From: Gonium pectorale
Taxonomy: Eukaryota > Chlorophyta > Chlorophyceae > Chlamydomonadales > Volvocaceae
NCBI GenBank assembly: GCA_001584585.1
Contig: LSYV01000026.1
Location: 182,704-246,703, forward strand
DNA: 64,000 nt
Reading direction: 5' to 3'
The position numbers and the translations under genes are program-made. Shown in pieces: positions 43,815 to 55,300 of the stretch; the stretch's first letter is position 1; each line of letters starts with the position of its first letter. The notes under the pieces are model-generated. The model saw only the letters and a program-made list of their open reading frames with translations. It was not told the origin of the DNA and did no database searches.

Positions 43815-44589
43815 CTATGGCACGCTTACTACTCCCTCCATGTGTGCACCCCAGCACGCACCGTGCTGCTCCAGGTCCCGCTGCATCTCGTCCGCAAACT
43901 GAATGATCTCCTCGACCGCCTGGCCAACCTTGGGGTTCATGATGACCGAGCCGGAGCCCTGCGACGGACAAGCATCGACGCCAGCGGGCACCGCCGACGC
44001 CACCGCGGGCATACCGCCACCGTCATCTGCGTGGGCGTGCCACGGCCGGTATGGCCGCATCGCGGCTCCCGCCACGTCCCGGCGGTCCTGGACCGCCTGC
44101 GTCCGGTCGGCGGTGCTCTCCCCCGACGTCTCTGGGATGGGCTCCCAGCTGCGTGTAGCGACCCAGGTGCCCCCGTCGAGGAGGGGCTCCCGAGTCTCTA
44201 TTGAAGTCGTTGCCAGCTTTTCCACCCTGCGCATGTAAGCAGTGCAGTGAGCATGCCAGAAGACTACGTTCGCGGTGACGCACGCGATGACTGCCATACT
44301 GTAAACGCGACAGCCTTGCGCACCTGTCGCCGCTACAAAGCCTGAACTTCTCGCGGGTCTCGTGACAGTGCAGGATGTCGCGGCCGCCCGGCTGGGCCTT
44401 CTCCACTTGGCAGTTCCGCTCGACTTTCAGAAAGTCTCGGCACGACGGCGGCTCATCGGCCCAGTGGTGGACGTCTGCGCGCGCATGCGTAAACGCCGTC
44501 CACGGGTAGCGGCAGCTCGGCCCGGCTCCTGCTCCTCCTCCAGGAGAATCCCGCACGTGCAGTTCGGCCGGACCCGGGCGGTCGGCCAT
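43815..44589 (-). CDS. Twin CX9C (CHCH-fold) protein, probably mitochondrial intermembrane space
   Basis: Two exons (44589-44324 and 44226-43815) give 225 aa; the arginine codon AG|G is split by the intron. Exon 1 has CRDFLKVERNC and CHETREKFRLC, each exactly C-x9-C, separated by 14 residues. This is the CHCH helical-hairpin signature of proteins oxidised in the mitochondrial intermembrane space by Mia40. WADEPP stands just before the first cysteine. The second exon adds a tail of about 135 aa ending in a helical, charged stretch (VGQAVEEIIQFADEMQRDLE). The tail is longer than in most small CX9C proteins and may serve assembly or membrane contact, but its role is not known. The start at 44589 is the first reasonable Met; the gene is divergent from the phosphatase gene with 377 bases between start codons. 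Confidence 0.78.
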
Positions 44590-44966
44590 GGCGCTGAGAG
44601 CAGCTACAATATCGCAAGGTGAGCTAAGCAAGTTAGACCAGTAATGTTAGGTTGTTGGGAATAACGAGTGCTCTTTTACTTTCCGCGTAGGATGTGACGC
44701 AAATTGACTCCAAATTCACGCTTATCGAACTTGTTGCCCTGATGGTGGGGCATGGCAGAATGACGAGGGCAGTGGATGCCGATGCTCGGCCGACGTACGG
44801 CAAAGCTTAGCAAGAAAACACATAACGCATCTAGCCAATGGAAGAGAATGCGCAATGGTACTAGGGCTAGCGGTTTAAGGTTTCGTCCTCGGAAAAGCAC
44901 CCCCGTCAACCATACACAAACCCTCATCAAACCCACACGTCAGCCCCGGTCGTCCTCCTAGTGTAC
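44590..44966. promoter_or_regulatory. Short bidirectional promoter region (CHCH / phosphatase genes)
   Basis: Only 377 bases separate the start codons of two divergent genes, so their promoters must overlap or lie side by side. No defined element was recognised. Confidence 0.4.
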
Positions 44967-47191
44967 ATGCACCTCTCCACAATTGTATTCAGCTGTGCGA
45001 CGGTGCCAGCATGCCTGTCGCTTGCATTGGCCCGCACGCGATGGCAACCGCAACGCGACGTCCTCCGCGGAGCATGCGCACTCATGCTGGGATACTCGGC
45101 CATGGTGGGGTACTTAGTGGCATTGGCTTCGACGGACCTTTTTGCTCGCTCGACCACGAAGCTGATGGGCAAGGTGAGGTGCTGGCGCCACGCGGCCGTG
45201 GTTACACATGCCACAGTGCAGCAAGGATGGCGGGGCGTTGGGGCTGCTTAGGGGTGGGCGAACGGACAGGTATGACGGTGCACAACAACATAGCTGTGGA
45301 CAGGCGCATGTTGTGCTGATGTACCGCGTCAAAGCCAGCACACGCCCTTGCCCACAACTCACGGTTGGCGCGATGCGCCCCTGCCTTGCAGCACCCCAAC
45401 GGCCGCATCCATCTGCTGTCGTGGTTGCTGCTGCTGCCGTACCACGCCGGCATGCGTGTAAAGGTCGGCATCCAGCGGCTCGTCAGCGATGAGCCCCTCT
45501 ACAACAGAGTGCTCTCAGGCTGGTGCGTCCATGGGACTTCATCGTGACCGACCTGGCACTGCCACCAGTAGGGGGGAAGGGGGGGTCTTGTGACATGGGA
45601 GTACAGACCAAGGCTGCTGGCACGGCTCCATGCCCTCTTGTTCGAGCCCCGGGAACACATGGATTGGAAGTGAGGCCGGCTGCCGGTGCTGGCTGCGTAC
45701 ATTGCCTTCTGCGGCCAGTCAGAGGCGCTACGGGCCCGGACCCAGATGTGGGTTACCCCTATCGCCTTGCAGGTACATTGGTGGGTGGCCCCGCGCGGCA
45801 GGCGAGCTGCCTCCCGATGGACCCTCTGTGCTGGACTGCACCTGCGAGCTGCCGCGCACACATCGCAGCCGATACCTGTGCCTGCCCATCTGGGACACAC
45901 AAGGTGAGCGGTGCCCCTGGCGGCGCACGGTCGACTGGAGCCAATGCTCTGTCCTTCGTACCCATGCATCCCTACCAAAGGCATGGCAGTGGCGCGTGAA
46001 TGGCGGTGCGTGTGTTGGCGATCGGCATGAGGCTTGTTGGGGCTACAGTAGCCATGACCAGGCGGTGAGGGAGCATGGCTTGAAGGCCTGCGTGTTCTGG
46101 GGACGGGCGGACCACTGGGGGGATGCAGAGTCGCGGAGCGCATGTGGACTGGGGTCGTGTTGCGGTTGGACTGTTGGGTAGGAGGCTCAGTCGCGGAACG
46201 CGATTGGGCTTATGGGGAAGAGGTGGAGTCGCGGGATGCCGGGCAAGGGAGTGAAGGTATTAATGCGCCGCTGACCCACATGCCAGTCATTGCAGTCTCC
46301 GCCGTTGCAGTATCCGCAAGCAGCTCTGCGCTTTGCCCGACCTGTGTCCTCGTTTCCCTTTGCGTCTCGTGCGTGCCCCCGCAGCTCCCTCGGTATCTCA
46401 GGTGGATCGAGGGGTGGCGTTTGCCATGGCGGAGCGAAGCCTGGGCCGGCCGGTCTACGTGCACTGGTAGGTGGATATGGGCAGTGGCCGGGTCCGTCGG
46501 CAGGTGGTGGCTGGCGGTTGCCCTGCGGCCGTAAATGGCACATCGTCCACCACCTGGCCTTCCCACTGGCACCTCCATCATCGCGACGTGTATCACATGT
46601 GACGTATCTTGCCCGCCCGCCCACAGCGCCCACGGTCACGGGCGCTCCGCGCTGCTGCTGCTGGCGTGCCTGCTGGAGGCGCGCCAGGTGGGCAGCTGCG
46701 AGGAGGGGCTTGCGCTGCTGCAGGCGGTGCGCCCCCGGGTGCGCCTCAACGCGCGGCAGCGCCTGGCGCTGGAGGCGTGGGCCTGCTCTCGCGGCCTCAG
46801 CAGTGGCGGCGCCGGCGGGGCCACCTCCGGTTTGGCTAACGGCGGCGCGTCTGGGGCGCTGCAGATGCATGCCCTGACGCCGGCGTCCTGCGCGGGCCTC
46901 GGGTCAGGAGGTGGCGGTGGCGGAGGCAGTGGCGGCGTTGGGATGAGCGGCGGCGCCGGCAGCGGCGGTGGTGCGGTGCGGCTGGTGGCGGAGGCGAACG
47001 GGCACGGCGGCGCGGCCGTGGCCGTGGGCGCCTCGGGAGCGGTGGTGGGCGTGGGTGCTCACGGGCTGGAGGCGCGGATCACGGGTCAGGCTGTGGCGGT
47101 GGGCCATGCCGCGGCGGCAATGGGCCATGGTGCCGGGCATCACATCGAGGTGGCAGCGGGCCTGGGTGAGGGCGGCAAGAAGCTGAGCTGA
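44967..47191 (+). CDS. Membrane-anchored dual-specificity-phosphatase-like protein
   Basis: Five exons (44967-45173, 45392-45522, 45773-45903, 46385-46466, 46627-47191) give 371 aa with unbroken frame. The N-terminal 110 residues hold about three hydrophobic segments (near STIVFSCATVPACLSLALA, ALMLGYSAMVGYLVALAST, LLSWLLLLPYHAG). Then follow YIGGWP, LDCTCELP and LCLPIWD, whose Asp is the likely general acid. The catalytic P-loop HCAHGHGRS is the H-C-x5-R signature of protein tyrosine/dual-specificity phosphatases, its Cys codon split TG|C by intron 4. A helical region after the P-loop (LLACLLEARQVGSCEEGL) completes the fold. The last 120 residues are a Gly/Ala/His-rich low-complexity tail. 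The substrate, lipid or protein, cannot be told from sequence. The start is the first ATG after an in-frame stop. Confidence 0.82.
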
Positions 47192-49964
47192 GCTCGCCGG
47201 CTTGGATGATGGATGAACCGTAGCATATATGGTGGGCGGGGTAACTGGGGTACACAACCTTGCGCTTGAGGTTTGATACGGGGAGCTGCGGGAGGTTGAC
47301 ATGCTGAGGAGCAGGGAAGGGCAGGGGAGCTGCCCGAAAGAGAAGTTGCAGCCGGCGGGCTTTGGGGGACGCAACGCGTATGCAGAAAGGGCACAGGCGG
47401 GTGCAGTACGCGCGGGTCGCGAATGTTGACCGAATGAGTAATGTCTGGCGGCTCGGTCCTGTCCAGACATATGAACGTAATAGCGAGGTGGGCAAGTAAT
47501 AGGCAAGGTTTGAAAGAGATTAAGTGGGGCCCCTAGCGCCCTACTATTCAGGGTATTCGGTGTGTGTTGGGCCAGTGTGCTGTCATTTAAGGTTTGCACC
47601 TGCGAGCTTGCTGTGACTGCTGGCAAGCACCTCGAGGGCGTCGGCCGTGCATCTCTTGGGCCTTGACAGGTGTTGTGAATCAGGAGGAGCGGAGGACCCT
47701 TGCGTTGGCGACGGAGGATGCCCAGAAGCTGCAACGGGCGCGCTTACTGTGTCACCTTGGCCGGCTCCCCCTGCTGAGCTGCCTGATCTGTGATGTATGT
47801 TTATCGGACAAGGTGCAAGGGCAATGTTTATCGTTATCGTGAGGAACATGCCGTACGTGCTGCATAGGAAGCCAGGTGCGTATACTGCGCACGGCGGTGA
47901 CATCCCGGGTTTTTTTGCTGGTCCCTTCCCGCATGCTTGCCAAGTTGCCGTAATTTATTGATGGTTGGCTGGCAGGGCTTGTCCGTAAGGACGGTGGCCA
48001 TACCGTGTCAAACCCCATTGCGTGACGGCGTGTTGCCGCTGCACAAGGGCGCGTGGGACTGGGTTGCTGCGTTCTTTCGGTGCAAGGTGCTGTAGCACGC
48101 GCTCTGAGTGTACGGGCGCGAACGCCATGGAACCGAATGTCGTTTTCGGTCGTCTGCAAGTTTGAACATTCGGACTGTGAGTGGGAGTTGGGGTTGGCAG
48201 GATGGTTACAAAGGCCAAGGCGCCTGGGATCTGAGTGCCGGCCGTAGGCGACCTTAGCCCTGGGGTTCATCTAGGTGGCGGCGGCTGGACACGTGTTCTG
48301 CCGTATTGTCGTTATGCAGTACGGCAGCGACGAGCAAGAACCGCGCATGGCGAGTACGGTGGCTTGTCTCTTACTGCAGGGCATGTAAGAGTCCTTGGGA
48401 CGGAGTGCCATAAGCAGGGGTTGAGTCCGCGTGTGTTACACCCATCATGCGCGGCGTGCACAGCCCATGGGCCCCCCCCCCCGCTACACGTTCACCACCT
48501 TGTCAGGAGAAAGGAGGCATGGGCGCACGGCAAAGAGGCGACGTGCGTCCGCCCATGAGTGCAAAATGGAAGGCGTGCTCTTGCCGGCCAAGACCTATGC
48601 ATTCGGTATCATCTATCATGATAGGTTAGTACTTACGGAAGGCGGGAAGACATCTTCAGGGTCAGCATGAATCTTGCTAGCGAGTAGTGACCACAACTGC
48701 ACTGGCGGCGGGGCGGAGTCAGCGCGGTAGGTCAGCGTCTATGCGCCCATACCGCCTGTGACACAGCCAAAACAAGTTACGCACGGCAGGTGAAGGGCTG
48801 TGCCGACCCTGCTGGCAAACGGCTGGTGGAGAATGCTGTGCTGCGACTTCGGCATTGATGGCCGTGAAGTTACGGCAGGAACCCGCAAGTGCTTAGCCTC
48901 GCTTGGATAGCGAACAAAAGTAGCCTCAGATACGGTGGATAGACGGGAAGTCGGTATCGCCGCAGATCGCCGCAGATTGCGGACGCGGGACGCACGGTGG
49001 ACATTGCTGGCCCTGGCAGGCCAGGAAGCGTATCCATCACTGGAAGTCGAACATGGCATCCACATGCGCACGGTCAGGCAGTGGTCCTACCTTCACACAA
49101 GGGCGCCAAACACGGCCATGTGCCGCGTCGGGCTGCCCTTAGGCTTTCCTCGGCTCCCTCGCCTTGAAAGGAAGCGCACTCCAGCTTTAACTCCCTACCC
49201 CACCCCACCCCCACACAAGCACCGGACTCCCAGTGCCGCGCTCTCGCCATTCACAATGTTCGGCCGCCCTGACACAAATGTCCAGGCGCCGTACAACACA
49301 CGGCACACTTGCAATACGACGGCCGTAGGAATACGGTAGGCGCAAGGAGGAACGATTTTCGGTTGGAGACCTCATGCACGCTCGTCGCTCCATGAGCGTT
49401 GCGGTTCGGATCTGCCTGGTGTCGACCCACACACCGCCCCTGGCACCGGCCCACACACGGCCCATGAGTAGACCGCACCGGCCTTTGCAGGTCTGTGGGC
49501 GTGGCTCGAGAGCCTGAGAATTATCAAGGCCATGTCCTGTGTTACTGTATGTCGTACCGTATGTGTTGGCCTATGTCAAGCCTTCCCCTCTCCCTGAGTT
49601 GCATTTCCTGACGCGTGTGACCACATACTACATCCATAACACCGGCTCGACCGCACCCTACGCGCAAAAATTTGATTGACTTTCATTTACTACGTACATT
49701 GTACACCGTTTGTGTTGTCCAGGTCCGTCGTTCTTCGGGTGATGCGCGCTCCCCGCTGCCATGCGACAAGTAACCGAGCCCCCTGAGACCATCCGACGTC
49801 ACCCTTGGTGCCCTCCGGCCAGCAGACGCATGGCAACCTTTCCGCCGCAGCATCACCCACCCTCGCCAGCTTGTTAGTCGTGTGTTGCGGCGCAGGGAGC
49901 CCCGCCCCTACCAGCCCCGCAGCCCACGGCGTAAGCCTCCACGCGAGGCGCCTGCGTGCCTCCA
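47192..49964. other. Tail-to-tail spacer; no supported gene
   Basis: About 2.8 kb between the ends of two convergent genes (phosphatase and secreted orphan). One plus-strand TGTAA at 48384-48388 may serve the phosphatase transcript. Short open frames show no domain and no convincing splice pattern. Confidence 0.5.
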
Positions 49965-51562
49965 TCACTGCGCGCCCAATTGATTCGCCAGCCTGCGAAA
50001 TCCCGCCGGCTGCAGTAACAAAATGAGCATGAACACAATCCACCGGCCCGCGGGTCTGAGCCGTCGGGCCGCACCCGATGCCGGCTGACGGCCGATCGGC
50101 GTAGGCGACGGATGCAGCGGAGGCGTCCCAGCGCCGCCACCGAGGCCGCTCGGCATCGAAGCGTCACTGGCATTGGCGGAGCCAGTCACTACCTCCACTC
50201 TAGACGCACCTCCCCACTCCGCCGCCGCCAGCTGCTCCGACGCTGCCTCCGCACTCAGCCGTGGCTCGCCGGCGGCAGGATCCCCCGCCGCCGCGCCGCC
50301 GGCGCCGGCATCCTCGGCGGGCGCCGGAGTTACGCCCCCGAAAGTGGCGTTGCGCGGCGGCAGAACTGCGACCTGCGCGCCCGGGGCGTACAGGACACGC
50401 GCGGAGCGCGAATACCACAGATGCACGGGCGCCGAGCTGACAGAGGCCAGGAAGAAGATCAGGCTATCAGTGCCCGGCGGCAGCCGGCTCGCGAAATAGC
50501 TGGTGTCCCCGAGGCTCGAAGCCTCGCCGCTCCACGCCAGGGGCTCGCCGGGACCGTCCCGTGGGTCGCCCAGCTCGGCCACGATGTTCACTCCCACGCA
50601 GCCGACGCAGGCGCGGTACGCCGGGGTGCCGTGATACGCCTCCAGTAGGCAGGACGTTAGGGCGGGGAGGCCGGGGCACAGGCCGGAGGCCAGCAGCAAG
50701 CGCTGCAGCTGCTGCGGCGCGGTGTTTGGGCCGGCGCCGACTCCAGCGCTGCCGTCATCGGCCTTTGGGTGGGGCCCGGGTCCGAGCTCCGGTCCATCTT
50801 CCGTGCGGGACTGGGGCTCGGGTGAGGGGGGCACTGGGTCCATTGTGAAGCGGAGCCGCTCCCCGCTGAGGACCAGGCGGCTCAGTTTAGCTGTGGCGGA
50901 GGCGAGGTTGGCGTAGCGCACCGCGAGCGCCTGGCCAGGGAGCAGCCTCACGCTGGCACCATTGAGGGGCCGCAGGCTGCGAGGGGGGGGGGAGGTGCGC
51001 AGCGCCAAGCGGGTATGGATGGCCATCGTGCGTGAAAGGGGCGCGAGGCACTAGCCGTTCAGTATGACCAGTAGATTTAAGTCACATGAAAGGCAATGAA
51101 CTGATGGCGCAAAGGCAGACGGTAGGGGCGTCCTGTACTTGGGGACTCGGCTGACGAGGGCGAGGCGACTCACCCGCACACGTCGGGCTGCGGGCCCTCG
51201 ATGTCGCAGTCGATGAGCTGGATGCTGGAGATGCCCGGGTACGGCGGTAATCGGGGGCAGAACAAGGGCGGCGGCTGCGGCGGTCGCGGCGGCGTCGCGG
51301 GGGCGTCCGGCGGCGCACTGGGCCTCGCAGGCCACCAGGGCGGCGCCGCCGCCACCGTCAGCAGAGGGCTGGTTCCCACGGCGCCCGCGTACCCTGGGGT
51401 GGATTCGCTCCAGGTGTCGCTGGATGCGCTGAACGTGCCACCGTCGCGATGACCGTCTGGCTGCGCCGGCAGCTGATCAAAAGCGAAATCCGTAGCGTGG
51501 CTAACGGCGGTCCACGACAGCAGGGCGAGAGCTGCAACGAGCCGCGCCGCGCCTGCCGGCAT
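49965..51562 (-). CDS. Secreted or single-pass membrane protein of unknown function
   Basis: I do not recognise this protein. Two exons (51562-51174 and 50976-49965) give 466 aa; the Gly codon GG|C is split by the intron. The start at 51562 places Met right before a signal peptide (ARLVAALALLSWTAVSHA, likely cut near SHA-TDF); an in-frame ATG at 51787 would add 75 residues and bury it. A Pro-rich linker (PPRPPQPPP) leads to SIQLIDCDIEG and a body with paired cysteines (CLLEAYHG, CVGCVGV) and strand-like segments (TDSLIFFLASV, VHLWYSRSARVLY). Possible N-glycosylation sites are NATF and NASD. Near the C-terminus a hydrophobic segment, WIVFMLILLLQPAGF, flanked by arginines suggests a membrane anchor with a very short cytosolic end. 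It lies on the same strand as the NEF1-like gene, whose stop is about 0.8 kb upstream of this start. Confidence 0.7.
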
Positions 51563-52334
51563 GAGGGGGCTCACGGCGTTGCCCAACCATGAGCCGCGGG
51601 GCGACGGAGCTGGGGTGTGCTGCCGCGCGTGGCCCTCCCGTCGCGCACTCGCGCTGTTGAATAAGAGGGAGCGGGTGTGTAGACTGGCTGCAGCTTTCTG
51701 TAACGGATGACGGCGTAGTAGCATGCCCATTACAAAAGATTGCGTACACCTTGCAACGGAGCTGTGTGCCGACTCGCTACTCCTCATCGTCGGACTGGCC
51801 GATCGCGTACAGGTACGACGACTCGCGGACGTCGCTGCATTCCTCCATCACGCTTAAGCCTATGAACAACTATGGCATCTATCGTAACCTGGTCCATAAT
51901 CCGCGTCCCTCGCGTCTAGACAGTTGGGCCTCCTATGTTCTATCGGACCATCCTATGCTCCTGCGGGGTCCCTTTCCTCCGCTCACCGCGCCCCGCTGTA
52001 CACCGAGCCCTGCTCGTTCCGTGCCAGGTCCTCATGCGCACGTTGCCCGAATGTGGCCGCAGTCCCCGAATGCTCCTCCGCGCCTCCTCCCCCGGCATCC
52101 CGCCCCACTTCCGACACCAGCCGCCCCATGCACCCCCCCCACATCCGGCGTCCGGCAGTACCACTACGCTGACGGACAGCCCGTCATGCACCGCACAGCA
52201 ATCAGGCATGCACCACACGGGGCAGTCCTCACCCCATCCGACCATCCACTAGGAGCAGCAGCTCCCGCACCTCCATATCTCTAAACCTCAGCCACTACGC
52301 GGTACTCCGGCTCTACCTGAACTCCAAATCACCT
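51563..52334. other. Spacer between the NEF1-like gene and the secreted orphan
   Basis: About 770 bases, expected to hold the 3' UTR of the NEF1-like gene and the 5' region of the orphan. A 12-bp direct repeat (aaatcaccttca) overlaps the NEF1 stop codon near 52,325-52,348. No gene is seen. Confidence 0.45.
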
Positions 52335-55300
52335 TCAAATCACCTTCATCCCCACACGGCGCACGTGCTTCATGCTGAAGTACTGCAGCACCGCGACCAC
52401 CGCGCCCACGGCGCCGAAGAAGCGGATGGCCGGGATGTCCGCCATGGCCAGCGGCAGCACGCAGGCGGGCGTGGCCAGCAGTAGCGCCAGTCCCCACGGC
52501 GCAGGGCGCTGGTTCCACAGATAGCTCAGGAAGAGCACGTGGTGGGGCACGGCCATGACTGTGGGGAGTGCGGGGGCAGGAGGGCGGACGGGTAGGGGTT
52601 GTAGCTTACTTGGGAGGGAGAGAGGGCTGATTGACGGGCGGGGGGAGGGGAAGCACCTTGGGCTGCACGGGAGGAGCTCAAGAGGCGAGGCGTTATTGCC
52701 GCTGCCTCAGCCGTGCAGTGTTGTTAACAGAACGGCCAGGCTAATATACGTTATTGGGCCGCAAGGGGAGCTTTCCGTGGTTCGCGCTGACCCTAGCAAG
52801 CTTCAGCAGACACGGCGCGCCGCGACTGCGAGCTCACCTGCCAGGCCCAGCTCCTTGGCGAGGAACAGCATCGGGGGGAGCCCCACCGCCGCCGCGGCGG
52901 CGCCGCCCGCAGCCAGGACGTCCGCCAGCGCCCCCGCCACTCCGGTGGCGAGCAGGTAGGCGCTGATCGCGAGCTGCGGGGGCGCGTAGCGCTGCCGGTC
53001 CGTCAGGCCGGGAAGGATGAGCGGGTCCTGTGAGGGGGGCGGGGCCAGGGCGGGGATGAGGGGTCAGGGGGATAAATGAACCAGGGATGGTCCTGGTGCG
53101 CAGCGTCGGCGGTGTCGTCAGGGGGGCGGAGCAGCAGTTGGCAGCCATCCGCCACAGGTCCATGCCCCTTCCGCGGCTTCTGCGGCACCCGCAACTGCCC
53201 GCGCCCCCGTGCCGCGCCTGCCCCTACCCGCCTCCTGCCCCCTGCTACCCGACGCCTCCGCTCCACTCCATGCACCGGGCCGATTAGCAGCAGCACCCGA
53301 CTGGCCTCGGCCGGCTCCAAAAGCCGCTTCCACCCCTACCCATCGCTATCCTCAACTTGACCCTGCGGCCTGGCACCCCTGCCCTCAGGAGCGGTCTCTC
53401 GTCGGGGCGGGTAGCGCCTTTGGCCCGCGTCAGGCCCAGCGATGTAGCGGTGCACGCGGACACATCCACCCACGCACCTGGCTGAGGAGGAGCAGCACGG
53501 GCGCCAGCATGAAGATCGCCTCGGGCGACCCCGCTCCGCCGCCCTCGCCGCCGGCGCCGTTGAGGAAGGCGTTGAGCGAGAGGCCTAGCGCCAGCGCCGT
53601 CAGCGTCAGGGCGTTGCCCACCGTGGGCACCCAGCCCAGCCCCTCGGCTGCCAGGCGCTGCAGGGCCAGCGCGCCCGCGCCCTCCAGCCGAAGCATGGCG
53701 GCGGTGTTGGCAAAAAGCGAGGGCGGCACAACGCCGCAGAGCAGGTCGGAGGGGGAGATGGAGAAGGACGCGGGCTGGCCGCCCGCGCCGCCGCCATTGG
53801 CTTGGTCTGCGGGCGGGCCGGCAGGCGGGCCGGTTTGGGAGAGGAAGGGTCAAGCGTGCGTGTGAGACGTGCAGCTGCAGCCAAGCATCCGGTGCTGGCG
53901 CGTGTGTGTGTTGAGATGGAACGACGCATGTATGTGGTGTGTGGACGCGCTCCTCAAGACCCGATACAAGGTACATCAGCACCTGTCCCGCTGCATTGCC
54001 TGCACATTAGGACTGTGCGTGCAAGATGCCCCTGCCAAGTGCCAACACCCGACCGCCGCCGCCCAGCGTCGCAACCTGCCCGCCTTACCGCGCCCCGCCA
54101 CCGCCGCCGCCCGGCGCCGCAGCGCGGCGCTCATCTTCAGCTTGAGCGCGAATGCCATGAGCAGCGCGTGCGCCGCTACGACCGCCAGCAGGGAGGCCTT
54201 GGTGGCCCGATAGATCTCAGCCTCGACCTGATGGGCGGACGGGACAATACCACGGTCGTAAACGTCCCCGCCGCAATAAGAAAATTCTGAAAGTCGGTTG
54301 GCACCTTGTATTTGGACTTTGCAACGAAGTTGTCAAAGTCACTACATGAAAGCGCGCCCCCCGCCCTCGCCCCCCGCCCTCCAGATCTCCCATCCATCAA
54401 GCTCTCGCAGGCCGCCGCGCCCGTAGGATCCCCCCTTCTACCCCGCCGCCGCCAGACACCAACACGCGCTCCGCGCGCGCGTGGCCCCCACCTGCACTTT
54501 GCTGTCGGGGAAGAGGCGGCTGTTGGCCCGCACTGAGGGCACGGGCAGCTCTGCGTGCAGCAGCAGCGCCAGGCCCGAGGCCACCGCCCACAGCAATGCC
54601 AGGCCCGGCAGCGTCAGCTGGCCGCCGGCGCCCGGCTGCGCCAACAGCAGCACAAACAGCACCGCCAGCACGCTAGAGGCGGTGACCAGCACCTGCGAGG
54701 CGAGGGTGAGGCGGGGTGGTGAAGAAGGGAAAATGAGTTTGTCAATGTGACGCCGATCTGAAAAACAAGGTGGAGAACCTTGTAGCGGGATTGGTTGGGG
54801 GATGCCCGTCGTTGCACGGCACTCACACTCGGCCCCATCTGCAGCCAGGCGTGAATGTGGGCACTTACGGACGCACGCAGGATGTGTGGCCTGAGACGCA
54901 CGGCATAACAGCGTCCTTCAAACCTCCGATGGAGATAGATGGGAGGCCGCCGGCAATTGGCCGACCCGCAAATCGCCTTGTACAGCCCGTCAGTACTTCC
55001 CTCCCCGGCGCTCTCAGCTCCACTTCAATCCTCTTCTCGTCAGACGCCCTCGGAGGCGGGAGCCGTGGATCCTCTCACCTGCAGCGGCACCTGGTCCGGC
55101 AGCAGCTCCAGCGCCGTGTAGCCGCCCACCAGCAGCCCGGCGCCCACCCCCACTAGCAGCCGGCCCGCCACGCTGCGCTTGCGGGGCGGCGCCAGCAGGC
55201 TGCCGGGCCCGCCGGCCGCGCCCGCACCCGCCACCATACCCGCCACCACAGCGGCGATGAGCAGCCAGCGAGGCCAGTGCTCCCTACGCAGCATAAAGCA

